From Bacillota bacterium (lineage in GTDB: Bacteria > Bacillota > Sulfobacillia > RBS10-35 > JAJYVN01), in assembly GCA_021803205.1 (NCBI GenBank), contig JAJZMB010000039.1, forward strand, positions 1 through 49,961: a stretch of 49,961 bases of DNA. Direction: 5' to 3'. The notes beneath the pieces are model-generated. The model saw only the letters and a program-made list of their open reading frames with translations. It was not told where the DNA came from and did no database searches. This document shows, piece by piece, positions 40,336 to 48,182 of the stretch. Made by a program: the position numbers and the translations under genes. How positions within the stretch are numbered: position 1 is the first letter of the stretch; every line of letters starts with the position of its first letter.

Positions 40336-40749
40336 TTGGACGCACCTCCGGCGACGGGCGAGGCCTCAGGCCCGCGGACGGATCTGCGCCAGTGGCCCAC
40401 CCGAGACCCGCGGCGCGTAGAATGGTCGGTGGTTTCCCTGGGCTGGGGGCAAATCCTGCCTTGGCCCCGCGAAGGCCAGGATGGCGTCATTGGCGTAGCG
40501 AGGGCTTCCGCCGCGAAGCCCGCCCAGCCCCCCAGACAGCCGGATACCCTCTGGCAGAGCGCCGCGGTCTCGGGCTCTACCCGCGATTGCCCCTGGGACA
40601 CGCTGTGCGTGGGGACCGGCGCGGTGGCCGGAACGGTCGCCTGGGGTCAGTGCATCCGAGAGCGCCACGGCCGCCACTTTCACCTCGGGCACGGCATGCC
40701 GATACCCATACCGGGGGTCTTCCCAACGGGAATCTAAGGAGGTTTGCCC
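40336..40749. other. Divergent intergenic region, no gene seen
   Basis: A 414-bp gap between the YerC-like gene (minus) and a lipoprotein gene (plus). It should hold both promoters. I find no coding frame and no convincing -35/-10 pair. AAGGAGGT at 40737-40744 is the lipoprotein's ribosome site. Confidence 0.4.
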
Positions 40750-41118
40750 GTGCACCGCCTCCTGAGCGTCGGCATCGGCCTAGCCGTGTTGCTGGCCCTG
40801 TCTGGGTGCGGAAAGTCCTCCGCCGGCAACACCACCACGACCGCCGGTTCCGCCGCGGCCATCTCCTCGACCGTTGCGGCGGGATCCGCCGCCTGGTCGG
40901 CGGCCTTCTCCAAAGCCGCTGCGGCAGAGGCACCACTTGTGGCGGCGGAGACGGCACCTGCACCGGCAGCCTCGACCGCCGGCGCAGCCTCGACCACCGG
41001 CGCAGCCTCGACCACCGGCGCAGCCTCGACCACCGGCGCAGCCTCGACCACCGGCGCAGCCTCGACCACCGGCGCAGCCTCGACCGCCGGCACCGCTTCC
41101 GGGACCAAGGCGGGGTGA
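40750..41118 (+). CDS. Small lipoprotein with Ala-Ser-Thr-Thr-Gly repeats
   Basis: A 122-residue protein starting at GTG 40750, 5 nt after AAGGAGGT. The signal peptide ends in the lipobox L-S-G-C, followed by G-K-S-S. The mature part is low in complexity: Thr/Ala-rich, then seven tandem hexapeptides A-A-S-T-T-G (first and last A-A-S-T-A-G), ending in G-T-A-S-G-T-K-A-G. There is no folded domain. It may be a membrane-anchored, possibly glycosylated wall spacer. An in-frame TTG at 40744 overlaps the ribosome site and is unlikely to be the start. The family is unknown and the repeat number probably varies. Confidence 0.75.
   Translation: MHRLLSVGIGLAVLLALSGCGKSSAGNTTTTAGSAAAISSTVAAGSAAWSAAFSKAAAAEAPLVAAETAPAPAASTAGAASTTGAASTTGAASTTGAASTTGAASTTGAASTAGTASGTKAG
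40967..41092 (+). repeat. Seven tandem copies of an 18-bp coding repeat
   Basis: The unit GCAGCCTCGACCACCGGC is repeated seven times in frame without gaps. The five inner copies are identical. The two outer copies differ by one base (GCC for ACC), changing Thr to Ala. The near-identity points to recent slippage or unequal exchange. Confidence 0.97.
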
Positions 41119-41522
41119 CCCCCGTCTTGAACCGGCCCCTGACCGGCAACGGCGGAATCCAAGGCTGCGCCCGGCAGCCGCGGGGGCAAGCGCTTTGTGT
41201 GCGCGGTCGCCGAGGACGTCAGGCAGCGCAGGGGAGGCCCGTGGCGAGATCGCCCGTGCCACCCGGTCCCGCACGCGCTGCCGACCCAGGCGCGCACGGG
41301 TGCGGACCTGCGGTTGCTGTGTTCTGGGCCCGCCTGGCAGTCCGGGCCGCCTCTGCCGCCGGCATCCGGCACGGCGTCCCGGACGGGACCTTCCGGCCCC
41401 CGGGGGGAGCGGAAAACGCCCAGGCGAGCGCGGCACTCCCTGCGGTACTGTAGCGCCGGGTGCCGTGAAGGCGCGGCGCGGGCACCGGCCGCGCCAGGCG
41501 ACCGCCCCCCGGGCTGCCGGAC
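41119..41522. other. Convergent intergenic stretch, no gene seen
   Basis: A 404-bp gap between the lipoprotein gene (plus) and menA (minus). No supported gene was found, and only weak GC-rich inverted repeats near 41460-41500. Confidence 0.4.
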
Positions 41523-42419
41523 TCACACCCACCGACCCACGAGCAGGCCGGCGGCGAGCAGGGCCCCGCCATAGAGATGCAGCCGCGCCAGAGCGGGCAC
41601 AAGATTGGCCGACCACGCGCCGCGGCGCGCGCGCCCGATCTGGCGCCACAGCGGGAGCATCGCGGGAACGACGAGCAACGTCCAGGCGGTCGGCGCGGGG
41701 AGGATACCCACTCCGGCCAGTACGGGGGCGCTGGCCACCCCAGCGGCGAGCAGGACAAGCAGGAGCCGGGCACTCCGGTCGGCACCGAGCACGGCGGCAA
41801 GCGTACGCCGGCCATGCTCCACATCGTTGGCGAGATCCCGGAGATTGTTGCCGAGGAGTACCGCCGCCACGGTGCAGCCGACGGGCAACGCCGCAGCGAG
41901 CGCCGCCCGGGTGACGCCGGCCCCGGAGGCGAACTCGCTGATCATGACCTCCAGGGGACCCATGGCCAAGAATACACAGACCTCACCCCACGGCGTCCTG
42001 GAGATGGGATGCGGGCCCCCACTGTACAGGTAACTGACCACGATCATCAGGAGTCCCACGGGCACCAGGACCCAGCCGCGCAGGGCGGCCAAGGCGATCC
42101 CGGCCAAAAGCGCGAGCCCGTAGGTCACCAGGAAGGCTCGCCGCACGGCGGCCGGCGCGGCCTCTCCCGTAACGAGCACGCCGGCGATCCCGATGGAACT
42201 GGGACCGTCCACCCCGCTGCGATGATCGCAATACTCATTGGCCATGTTTGTAGCCGCCTGCAGCAGCAACGCCACCGCCAACATGAGCGCGGTCCGTGCG
42301 GGGGACACGGGGCCCCGCTCTGCGGCGGCAGCCGCGCCGACCAGTACCGGGACCACCGAGGCAGGCAACGAGAACGGGCGCGCCAGCCGCACCCACTGCG
42401 CCACGCTCAAGCCAGGCAC
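41523..42419 (-). CDS. menA: 1,4-dihydroxy-2-naphthoate polyprenyltransferase
   Basis: A UbiA-superfamily membrane prenyltransferase that attaches the isoprenoid tail in menaquinone synthesis. It has Q-W-V-R-L-A-R-P-F-S-L-P-A-S-V-V-P-V-L at the start. The first Asp-rich motif is N-M-A-N-E-Y-C-D-H-R-S-G-V-D, and the second reads G-N-N-L-R-D-L-A-N-D-V-E-H-G-R-R-T-L. About eight membrane segments follow. These patterns fit MenA better than UbiA or ChlG. The start is not certain: GTG 42419 gives about 298 residues, but it has no good ribosome site, and GTG 42434 is also possible. No other men genes are in the window. Confidence 0.88.
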   Translation of the reverse strand: MPGLSVAQWVRLARPFSLPASVVPVLVGAAAAAERGPVSPARTALMLAVALLLQAATNMANEYCDHRSGVDGPSSIGIAGVLVTGEAAPAAVRRAFLVTYGLALLAGIALAALRGWVLVPVGLLMIVVSYLYSGGPHPISRTPWGEVCVFLAMGPLEVMISEFASGAGVTRAALAAALPVGCTVAAVLLGNNLRDLANDVEHGRRTLAAVLGADRSARLLLVLLAAGVASAPVLAGVGILPAPTAWTLLVVPAMLPLWRQIGRARRGAWSANLVPALARLHLYGGALLAAGLLVGRWV

Positions 42420-43272
42420 CGCAGCCGCGCGCACGCGGCACGGGGAATCCGCCCCCGTCCTCCAGCCAGCGTCGCCGGCCAGCGCAAGCCCCTCCCCCAC
42501 GGCGGCCGCAGCGAATCTCGGGATCCGGCGCGCCTGTGCGGGAAACGGCCAAACGAAGGCTTGGCCCACCCGGGCCCGGGGGATCGCGGCTCCCGATGTT
42601 CGGCAAAACGGCGTTCCCCTGCCCTGCACCGCCCCGACCACAGGGTTGGCGCATCCAGATTAGGCTGAGGGCATGGGGCGCGCACCGTCCGGATGGCCGG
42701 GCCATTCGGCGGAGCCGGATGACCCGGTGACGGGTCCCCCTGCCGCCGCCCGGGCGACAATGACTTGGCCTCTCCCCCATATGCTGGAATCTATCCGCCG
42801 CGGCGTGGTGTCTTGGCAGCGGCCCCCGGGGGAGCCGGGGCGTGGGGAGTTGGACCGGATCCCCCCCGCCGTTCCGGACCCAAGCGAGCTAGCGCTGCGT
42901 CCATCAAGTTCCGCCCGTCGCCAACGGAACGACACCGTCACGGGGTGGCGGTCAGCGGGCGCGGCCCGCACGGCCTAGGTGGAGGGCGAGGTATCCGCCA
43001 TTGGCGCCAGGACTTGAGCGGCATGCTGCTACCGGCGCTCGGCGCAGCGAGACAAAACTTGATGGATGCGCCACCAGCGGAACGGCTGGCTGCAGATGCG
43101 TCGCTTCGGGGACGTGCCGGCAAAGATCGCTTGGTTCGGGACGGCAAGCGCGGAGTGTATGACGACGGTGCCGGGACTGTACGCCACCCTGCCGCGACAA
43201 TGGATCCGGGTGGCAACGACCGGCCGGGCGGTGCCATGGTCCGCATGTCTACAAGCATGTATGCAAAGGCAA
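42420..43272. other. Long intergenic stretch, no gene seen
   Basis: About 850 bp between menA and the tRNA terminator. Open frames exist on both strands, but none shows motifs, good ribosome sites or sensible composition. I annotate nothing here; a decayed gene or small RNA cannot be excluded. Confidence 0.4.
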
Positions 43273-43303
43273 GACCCCCCGCCGTCTCTTCTGGCGGGGG
43301 GTC
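43273..43303 (-). terminator. Terminator of the tRNA-Pro gene
   Basis: A perfect 11-bp stem (43273-43283 with 43293-43303) and 9-nt loop lie 33 nt beyond the tRNA 3' end. On the minus strand it is followed by TTGCCTTT, a short T-rich tail. Confidence 0.75.
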
Positions 43304-43335
43304 CTGTGTAACCCTTGCGACTCTATTCTTTCAGG

Positions 43336-43413
43336 TGGTCGGGGTGGGCGGATTTGAACCGCCGTCCTCCTGGTCCCGAACCAGGCGCCCTAACCAAGCT
43401 GGGCCACACCCCG
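43336..43413 (-). tRNA. tRNA-Pro (anticodon CGG)
   Basis: The minus strand folds into a complete cloverleaf. The acceptor stem is CGGGGTG/CACCCCG and the D stem is GCCC/GGGC with loop AGCTTGGTTA. The anticodon stem CCTGG/CCAGG encloses loop TTCGGGA, so the anticodon is CGG. The T stem GGCGG/CCGCC has loop TTCAAAT. The terminal CCA is encoded, after discriminator A. It reads CCG proline codons, common in this GC-rich sequence. Confidence 0.97.
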
Positions 43414-43449
43414 GAACGACAGCAGCGACAACGCTGCGACCGCGTTTGG

Positions 43450-43479
43450 AGTATAGCCGCCCCACCGGCCTGCGGTCAA
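43450..43479 (-). promoter_or_regulatory. Promoter of the tRNA-Pro gene
   Basis: On the minus strand, TTGACC (43479-43474) and TATACT (43455-43450) are separated by 18 bp. Each box matches the sigma-A consensus at five of six positions. The -10 box lies 36 bp before the mature tRNA 5' end. The remaining sequence to 43768 shows no gene. Confidence 0.85.
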
Positions 43480-43768
43480 TGGGCGCCTGGGCAGGCGCCA
43501 GGGCCCCGGCAAAGTCGTCCAGTGGGCCCAAGCGGCGGGGACCCGGACGGTCGTGAGCCACAAGCGCTACTGGTGGGCACCCGCCCTGAGGTGACTTTGC
43601 CGGGAGCCTGGGACAGGCGCGACGGGATTGGACAAAGCCGCTCCCGTCGCCGTTGGAGCTCTGCCGGCAAGCAAGAATTCCGGCTCCGGGGCGGCGTCGG
43701 ATCGACGGGTAGCCGGACTTTGCCGGGACTCTGGGCGGGCGGTACGCCGGCCGTCGCAGGCCACGCCC

Positions 43769-44560
43769 TCACCCCGAGCAGGCGCCTGCGGCAGCCAATA
43801 TGGCGAGCAGGCGCTCATGAACGGGCCCATTGGTCCCGACCACCCCGCGCAACCCCGTGTGCCACTCCGTACCTGCGATGTCGGTAGCCCGACCGCCGGC
43901 CTCCCGCACCAGCAGGACGCCAGCCGCGCAATCCCACGCGTGGAGAGCCGGTTCCCAGAATCCCGTGAGCCGCCCCGCCGCCACATAGGCCAGGTGCAGT
44001 GCCGCCGAACCGATATTCCGCACATTCCGCGCCTGCGCGGCGACGCCGACAAGGCTGCGGATCGCGAAATCCTTCGCCGGTTGCACCGGAGGGATGCCGG
44101 TACCAAGCAGCGCCTCGCCCACATCGGCCGTGGCCTCCACCCGCAGGGGCCGTCCGTTGGCCCGCGCACCGCCGCCCAGGCGCCCGGAGAAGAGTTCGTC
44201 CGCCGTGGGGTCGTACACCGCACCGGCCACGGGGCGGCCACGTTCCGCCAGGGCCACCGACACGCAATATCCCGGCAACCCGTGCACAAAATTGGTGGTG
44301 CCGTCGATGGGGTCCACATGCCACACGAAATCCGCCGCGATCGACCCGCCCGTCTCCTCGCCGCAGATGTCATGTTCTGGGAATTGAGAGCGCAACTGTC
44401 GGAAGATCAGTTCCTCGGCTTCCCGATCAAGATCGGTCACCAGGTCCGCAACCGATGCCTTCCGTGCCAGACCCCTCGGACGCCCGGCCCACGGCCGCGC
44501 CATACGCCCGGCCGCCACCGCCGCCTCCACGGCCGCGGCCTCGAACGCCCGATAGTCCAT
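43769..44560 (-). CDS. Inositol monophosphatase family protein
   Basis: A 263-residue Mg2+-dependent sugar-phosphatase of the IMPase/SuhB group. It has G-E-E-T-G-G, the metal motif W-H-V-D-P-I-D-G-T-T-N-F-V-H-G-L-P and the C-terminal H-A-W-D-C-A-A-G-V-L-L-V-R-E-A-G-G motif, all intact. It may remove phosphate from myo-inositol-1-phosphate or a related compound such as histidinol phosphate or 3'-phosphoadenylates. ATG 44560 has GGGAGGG 7 nt upstream; a GTG at 44566 is too close to that site. The gene stands alone, separated from the SASP gene by a terminator. Confidence 0.92.
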   Translation of the reverse strand: MDYRAFEAAAVEAAVAAGRMARPWAGRPRGLARKASVADLVTDLDREAEELIFRQLRSQFPEHDICGEETGGSIAADFVWHVDPIDGTTNFVHGLPGYCVSVALAERGRPVAGAVYDPTADELFSGRLGGGARANGRPLRVEATADVGEALLGTGIPPVQPAKDFAIRSLVGVAAQARNVRNIGSAALHLAYVAAGRLTGFWEPALHAWDCAAGVLLVREAGGRATDIAGTEWHTGLRGVVGTNGPVHERLLAILAAAGACSG

Positions 44561-44593
44561 CGTCACACCCTCCCGGCACCGTTGTCAGCGCAT

Positions 44594-44625
44594 GCAGATG
44601 TGCGCGGCACGCCGCGCACATCTGC
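44594..44625 (-). terminator. Terminator after the SASP gene
   Basis: A perfect 15-bp inverted repeat (44594-44608 with 44611-44625) lies about 45 nt past the SASP stop on the minus strand. The loop is only 2 nt, so the closing pair probably opens. No T-tract follows. Confidence 0.7.
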
Positions 44626-44668
44626 CACTCGGCGCCATCCCCTGCCGCCGACGCTCCGGGCGCGGGGT

Positions 44669-44980
44669 TCAGCGCAGGTCCGTGCTGGCCGCCAGATGCT
44701 CTTCCGCCAGTTGAATCATCCGCCGGACCATCTGGCCGCCCAGGCGGCCTCCGATGTGACCCCCGATCGCCCCCGCCTGCCGCGATGTCAGGTTGCCATT
44801 GTAACCGCGCGCCAGCGGAATGCCCAGTTCCTGCGCCACCTCGTACTTGTAGTCGTCGAGCGCGGCGTTGTACTCCTGCGGATTCTGCGGCGTCGGCCGC
44901 CCGATCCTCTGCGGAAAATAGCCGATTTCGTCCGCGACCTCCATCTTCAGGCGGTCCAAGCCGGAAGCGTACTTACCCAC
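44669..44980 (-). CDS. Alpha/beta-type small acid-soluble spore protein (SASP)
   Basis: A 103-residue DNA-binding spore protein. The C-terminal part is typical: D-D-Y-K-Y-E-V-A-Q-E-L-G-I (residues 42-54), G-Y-N-G-N-L-T-S-R-Q-A-G-A-I-G-G, and M-V-R-R-M-I-Q. Such proteins coat spore DNA and are cut by the germination protease within the E-V-A/E-L-G region. An extra copy of the first half, L-D-R-L-K-M-E-V-A-D-E-I-G, lies at 8-20, making this longer than the usual 60-75 residues. GTG 44980 follows GGAGGT by 7 nt and is preferred over GTG 44995. It should be made in the forespore; no sigma-G promoter was identified. It is the strongest evidence that the organism sporulates. Confidence 0.93.
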   Translation of the reverse strand: MGKYASGLDRLKMEVADEIGYFPQRIGRPTPQNPQEYNAALDDYKYEVAQELGIPLARGYNGNLTSRQAGAIGGHIGGRLGGQMVRRMIQLAEEHLAASTDLR

Positions 44981-45564
44981 ACCGACCACCTCCACGGCTA
45001 TTGTGTGCGGCGCGGGCGCGCCACCGTCCGGGAAATGCTAGCGTGGGCGGCACCGCGCAGGATGGCGCGGGACCGCGATACAAGGGGGAGGTGGCGCCCG
45101 GCCATGGGATACTCGCGCCGGCAGCGCTTCGGCGATGGAGCCAGAGGACTGGCGCGGGTGGAATTCGCGCGCGAATTCGAAACGACGGTGCGCCGCGGCG
45201 GAAATGCGGCCATCCCGCATCCGGCCGCGCAGTCCGGGTACGCCGACCCGCCGGATGCGCCTGCACGCGCCCCGGCTCTCGGCCGGCAGGCCCACGCGAC
45301 TACCGGTCCTGCGTACGCCGACCCCTGTGTGGACGGGCGCGGTGCGCGGGTTCCGCCCCGGACTCGTTCGGACGGTGATCGACCCCGCCTCTGACCACCG
45401 CAGGCGACGGGCATAGAGGGCTGCAGCATCGGACCTCTGCCCGTCGCCGGATGCGTTGCCCGGTGTCCGTCACCCGGAAGCACCCAACGGTAGGATGAAA
45501 ACCCACTAAACCCACTAAACGTTGATTTTCGTGGCAATATCGAGCGCATCTCGGCTGCGGGCAC
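44981..45564. other. Intergenic stretch with an 18-bp palindrome and a short tandem repeat
   Basis: No gene is supported in this 584-bp gap. Two structures stand out. GAATTCGCGCGCGAATTC at 45161-45178 is a perfect 18-bp palindrome. A tandem pair of CCCACTAAA occurs at 45502-45510 and 45511-45519, in an AT-richer patch (45490-45550) just beyond the murA-like stop. Confidence 0.55.
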
Positions 45565-46851
45565 CTAGACCTGCCCGTCCGCGGCGGCAGCCGCCTCCAG
45601 GACGGTTTCCGCGATGTCGGCGCCGACCGACTGGAGCTTGCTCACAAAATTCTCGCACACCCGTTCCACATGCTGTACGCCGGTGACCAGCGTTTCCCCG
45701 GCGGCCGCAAGACCGGCGATGGCATATGCCGCCGCCGCCCGGCTCTCTGTAGCCTCGATGAGGGCACCGTGCAGCCGACCACCCGGGATCAGGGCGGAGG
45801 CGCCCTCGACGCGCACATCGGCACCCATCGCCCGCAGCCCGCCCGCGTAACTGAAGCGCTCCCGCCACTGGGTCTCCACAATGCGGCTGACTCCACTGGC
45901 GGTCGCCAGCGCCGCAGCGAGCGGCGGATGGTAGTCCGTGTAGAAGGCCGGCAGGGGTCCCGTCTGCACATCGACAGCCCGGAGCCGCGCCGGGCCCAGG
46001 ATCTCGATCCAACCCGGGCCGCTTTGGCACACGGCACCGGCCTCAGTGAGTTTGGAGATCCCAGAGCCGACGTCGGCCGCCTCGATGCCGCGGACACGCA
46101 CCTGCCCCCCGGTGGCCGCGCCGGCCGCCAGAAAGACGAACGCCTCCGCCTGGTCGCCGATCAGGGCGTGATCAACCGAATGCAGGGCCGGCACCCCGCG
46201 CACGCGCACCGTGGAGGTCCCGCCACCCCTGATGTCTGCGCCCATCGCCCGCAGCATGTTCACCAAATCCACAATGAAGGGCCCCACGTAGACGTTGTCG
46301 AGTCGGGTCTCCCCCTCGGCGCGGACCGCCGCCAACAGGGCCTGCACCGTGGCTCCGACGCTTGGCTGGTCGAAGTAGACGTGGGCTCCGTGCAACCGGG
46401 CGACCGAGGCGCAGATCGCACCGCCGTCGGCGGAGGGTCCCACCTCGGCGCCCATCGCCCGCAGGGCCTTGACGTGCAGATCGACCGGGCGCGAGCCGAT
46501 GCGGTCGCCCCCGGGCAAGCCGATCTCCGCGTTGCCCCAGAGCACGAGTTGGACGGCCAGCATATACGTCGACGCCCGCAGGGCCGCGCTCCAGGAGGCC
46601 GGCAGGGTCCGGCGCACCAACCCGTGCGGGTCGATCTCCACCACGGTGCCCTCATGTCGCACGTGCGCCCCGCAGACCGAAAGCATCTCCAGGTAGGCGC
46701 GCACGTCAAGGATGTCCGGAACGTTGCGCAGCACGCACGGACCGTCGGCCAGCGCGCAGGCCGGAATAGCCGCGAGAGCCGAATACTTGCTGCCGCCGAC
46801 GCGCACGTCGCCCTTTAGCGCCGCTTCGCCGCCGATTCGCCAAGCACGCAC
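45565..46851 (-). CDS. MurA-family UDP-GlcNAc enolpyruvyl transferase with altered active site
   Basis: A 428-residue enolpyruvyl-transferase fold, collinear with MurA, which joins enolpyruvate to UDP-N-acetylglucosamine in the first step of peptidoglycan synthesis. By alignment, Lys22, Arg121, Asp306, Arg371 and Arg398 are retained. Two key residues differ. The active-site Cys115 of E. coli MurA is Asp116 here (L-P-G-G-D-R-I-G-S-R-P-V-D-L-H), as in mycobacterial enzymes insensitive to fosfomycin. The near-invariant Asn23 is Tyr23 (V-G-G-S-K-Y-S-A-L). It may be a second, specialised MurA copy. GTG 46851 has AAGGGAG 8 nt upstream; the longer frame to 46932 is not supported. Confidence 0.87.
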   Translation of the reverse strand: MRAWRIGGEAALKGDVRVGGSKYSALAAIPACALADGPCVLRNVPDILDVRAYLEMLSVCGAHVRHEGTVVEIDPHGLVRRTLPASWSAALRASTYMLAVQLVLWGNAEIGLPGGDRIGSRPVDLHVKALRAMGAEVGPSADGGAICASVARLHGAHVYFDQPSVGATVQALLAAVRAEGETRLDNVYVGPFIVDLVNMLRAMGADIRGGGTSTVRVRGVPALHSVDHALIGDQAEAFVFLAAGAATGGQVRVRGIEAADVGSGISKLTEAGAVCQSGPGWIEILGPARLRAVDVQTGPLPAFYTDYHPPLAAALATASGVSRIVETQWRERFSYAGGLRAMGADVRVEGASALIPGGRLHGALIEATESRAAAAYAIAGLAAAGETLVTGVQHVERVCENFVSKLQSVGADIAETVLEAAAAADGQV

Positions 46852-47459
46852 CCGTAAAACTCCCTTATCCGGAAGACACGCATCGGGCGCTACACGAACG
46901 GGCAGCGGCACCGCCTGCCGCACCGGCCGCATCCACTCCCGTCCGAGCCCCGCCGCAACCTATGCGAGGCCCTTCACGCCGGGGACTGGATGCTGGACGG
47001 CCCCCTCCACCCCACCTATTCGCTCGCCACGACGACCTTTGTGAGTGGCGCGGGCTGTCCGAGGATACGCGCCCACTCTACTCCGCGGATTCGACGAATC
47101 CTATTGGAACAATCGTCCACCGACGTTAACTTCGGGCAGAAGCGCAGTCGACCGTCACCTGTTCCGGGCGGGAGCACACGGGCCTGGCGGCGGCCACACC
47201 GCCGCCCCCGAATACCACCGGCAGCGGTCGCCGGTTTCCACGGGCGCGGCTCTCCCGCCGGATGTCCGGATCCACGCCACGCACGCCCTACATGATAGAG
47301 AAAAGTCGTGTGGATGTGCGTCCCCGCATAGATATCACCGCCACAGGCGGGCACTGCGGAAGGATGCGCCACTGCTCCGAGATGCGCGGACCCGCCAGCG
47401 CCTTTTGGCCGGGCTGGCCGCCGGCGCCACAATGACGGTGGGCCTGCAACGGGGTGGCG
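46852..47459. other. Intergenic stretch, no intact gene seen
   Basis: About 600 bp upstream of the murA-like gene. GGATTCG-a-CGAATCC at 47087-47101 is a perfect inverted repeat that could be an operator. No intact coding frame was found. The 5' part of the decayed carboxypeptidase may lie here, too degraded to recognise. Confidence 0.4.
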
Positions 47460-47970
47460 GCGCACGCTTGGTGCTGCGCAGCGCAGGCCCGGAAGCGGCG
47501 TCAGGACCGGATACACCACGCAGGTGGGGCAGACATACGTGGTCAGTGCCACCCGCAACAGCATGCGTCTGCTGACCACAGTGCTCGGCAGCGGCCGAGC
47601 GGGCAAGCACCGCGATGCGCTTCTGCTCATGGACGGATGATGTTCCCAGTTTCCGCAGCACGCCCTGTCGCCACCTGACCGGGTCTCCGGCCAGGCGCGG
47701 ATCCGCGGCGGTTCGGCAGCGTCTGTCAATCTGATTCTGCCGGCCGCCGCTCCCGCTGCGGTCGCCCTCCTGCCCGGCGAGCGTGTCGCGGTGACCACCG
47801 CCGGCGCGGCTGCGCCGGTGCGCCTGGGGCAACCGATGGCCCACCTCATCGCCTGGATCGGAGACCAAATGTTCAGCCGATGGCCCCTCCTCGCGGCGCA
47901 GGCCGCGGACAGGGCGCACCCGGGGACACGACCGGTGACGCGCCGCACGGCCAGGGCCTGCTGCGGGTAG
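47460..47970 (+). pseudogene. Remnant of a D-alanyl-D-alanine carboxypeptidase (DacF/PBP5 type)
   Basis: One frame reads R-R-P-G-S-G-V-R-T-G-Y-T-T-Q-V-G-Q-T-Y-V-V-S-A-T-R, matching the K-T-G-Y-T region of S11 carboxypeptidases. It continues R-L-L-T-T-V-L-G and D-A-L-L-L-M-D-G, then meets TGA at 47638. After the stop, the same frame keeps the family's C-terminal beta domain: [36 protein letters not shown]. The frame ends at TAG 47968. The N-terminal catalytic half with S-x-x-K and S-x-N was not found. The gene is therefore broken by truncation and by at least one stop. The active copy presumably lies elsewhere. Confidence 0.8.
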
Positions 47971-48182
47971 GCCTACCGCCGCGACACGGCTTGCGCTACC
48001 ATGGGTGCGGCGGGCATGTCCACCATCGGCTCTCAAAACCCGGGCCGCGGTCGTGGCGGCGCCGGGCGGCGGTGCAGCCGCGCAGGGGCTTCCCTGCGCG
48101 GGACGGGGATGTGCTCCCAGGCTCGGGGGCCGTCTGTGGCGCGCGCTGCGACGCCGCTCCGGTCCCGGAAAGGGGATGCGCC

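Noticed and set aside
40949..41100. The 18-bp repeats as a CRISPR-like array
   Set aside because: The units are directly tandem without spacers and are in frame inside a lipoprotein gene.
42420..43272. Open frames of 80-260 codons in the long gap beside menA
   Set aside because: None has a good ribosome site, recognisable motif or plausible composition on either strand.
47638..47640. In-frame TGA in the carboxypeptidase remnant as a recoded codon
   Set aside because: No selenocysteine insertion element was seen, the family has no Sec at this place, and the N-terminal catalytic half is missing. Decay is simpler.
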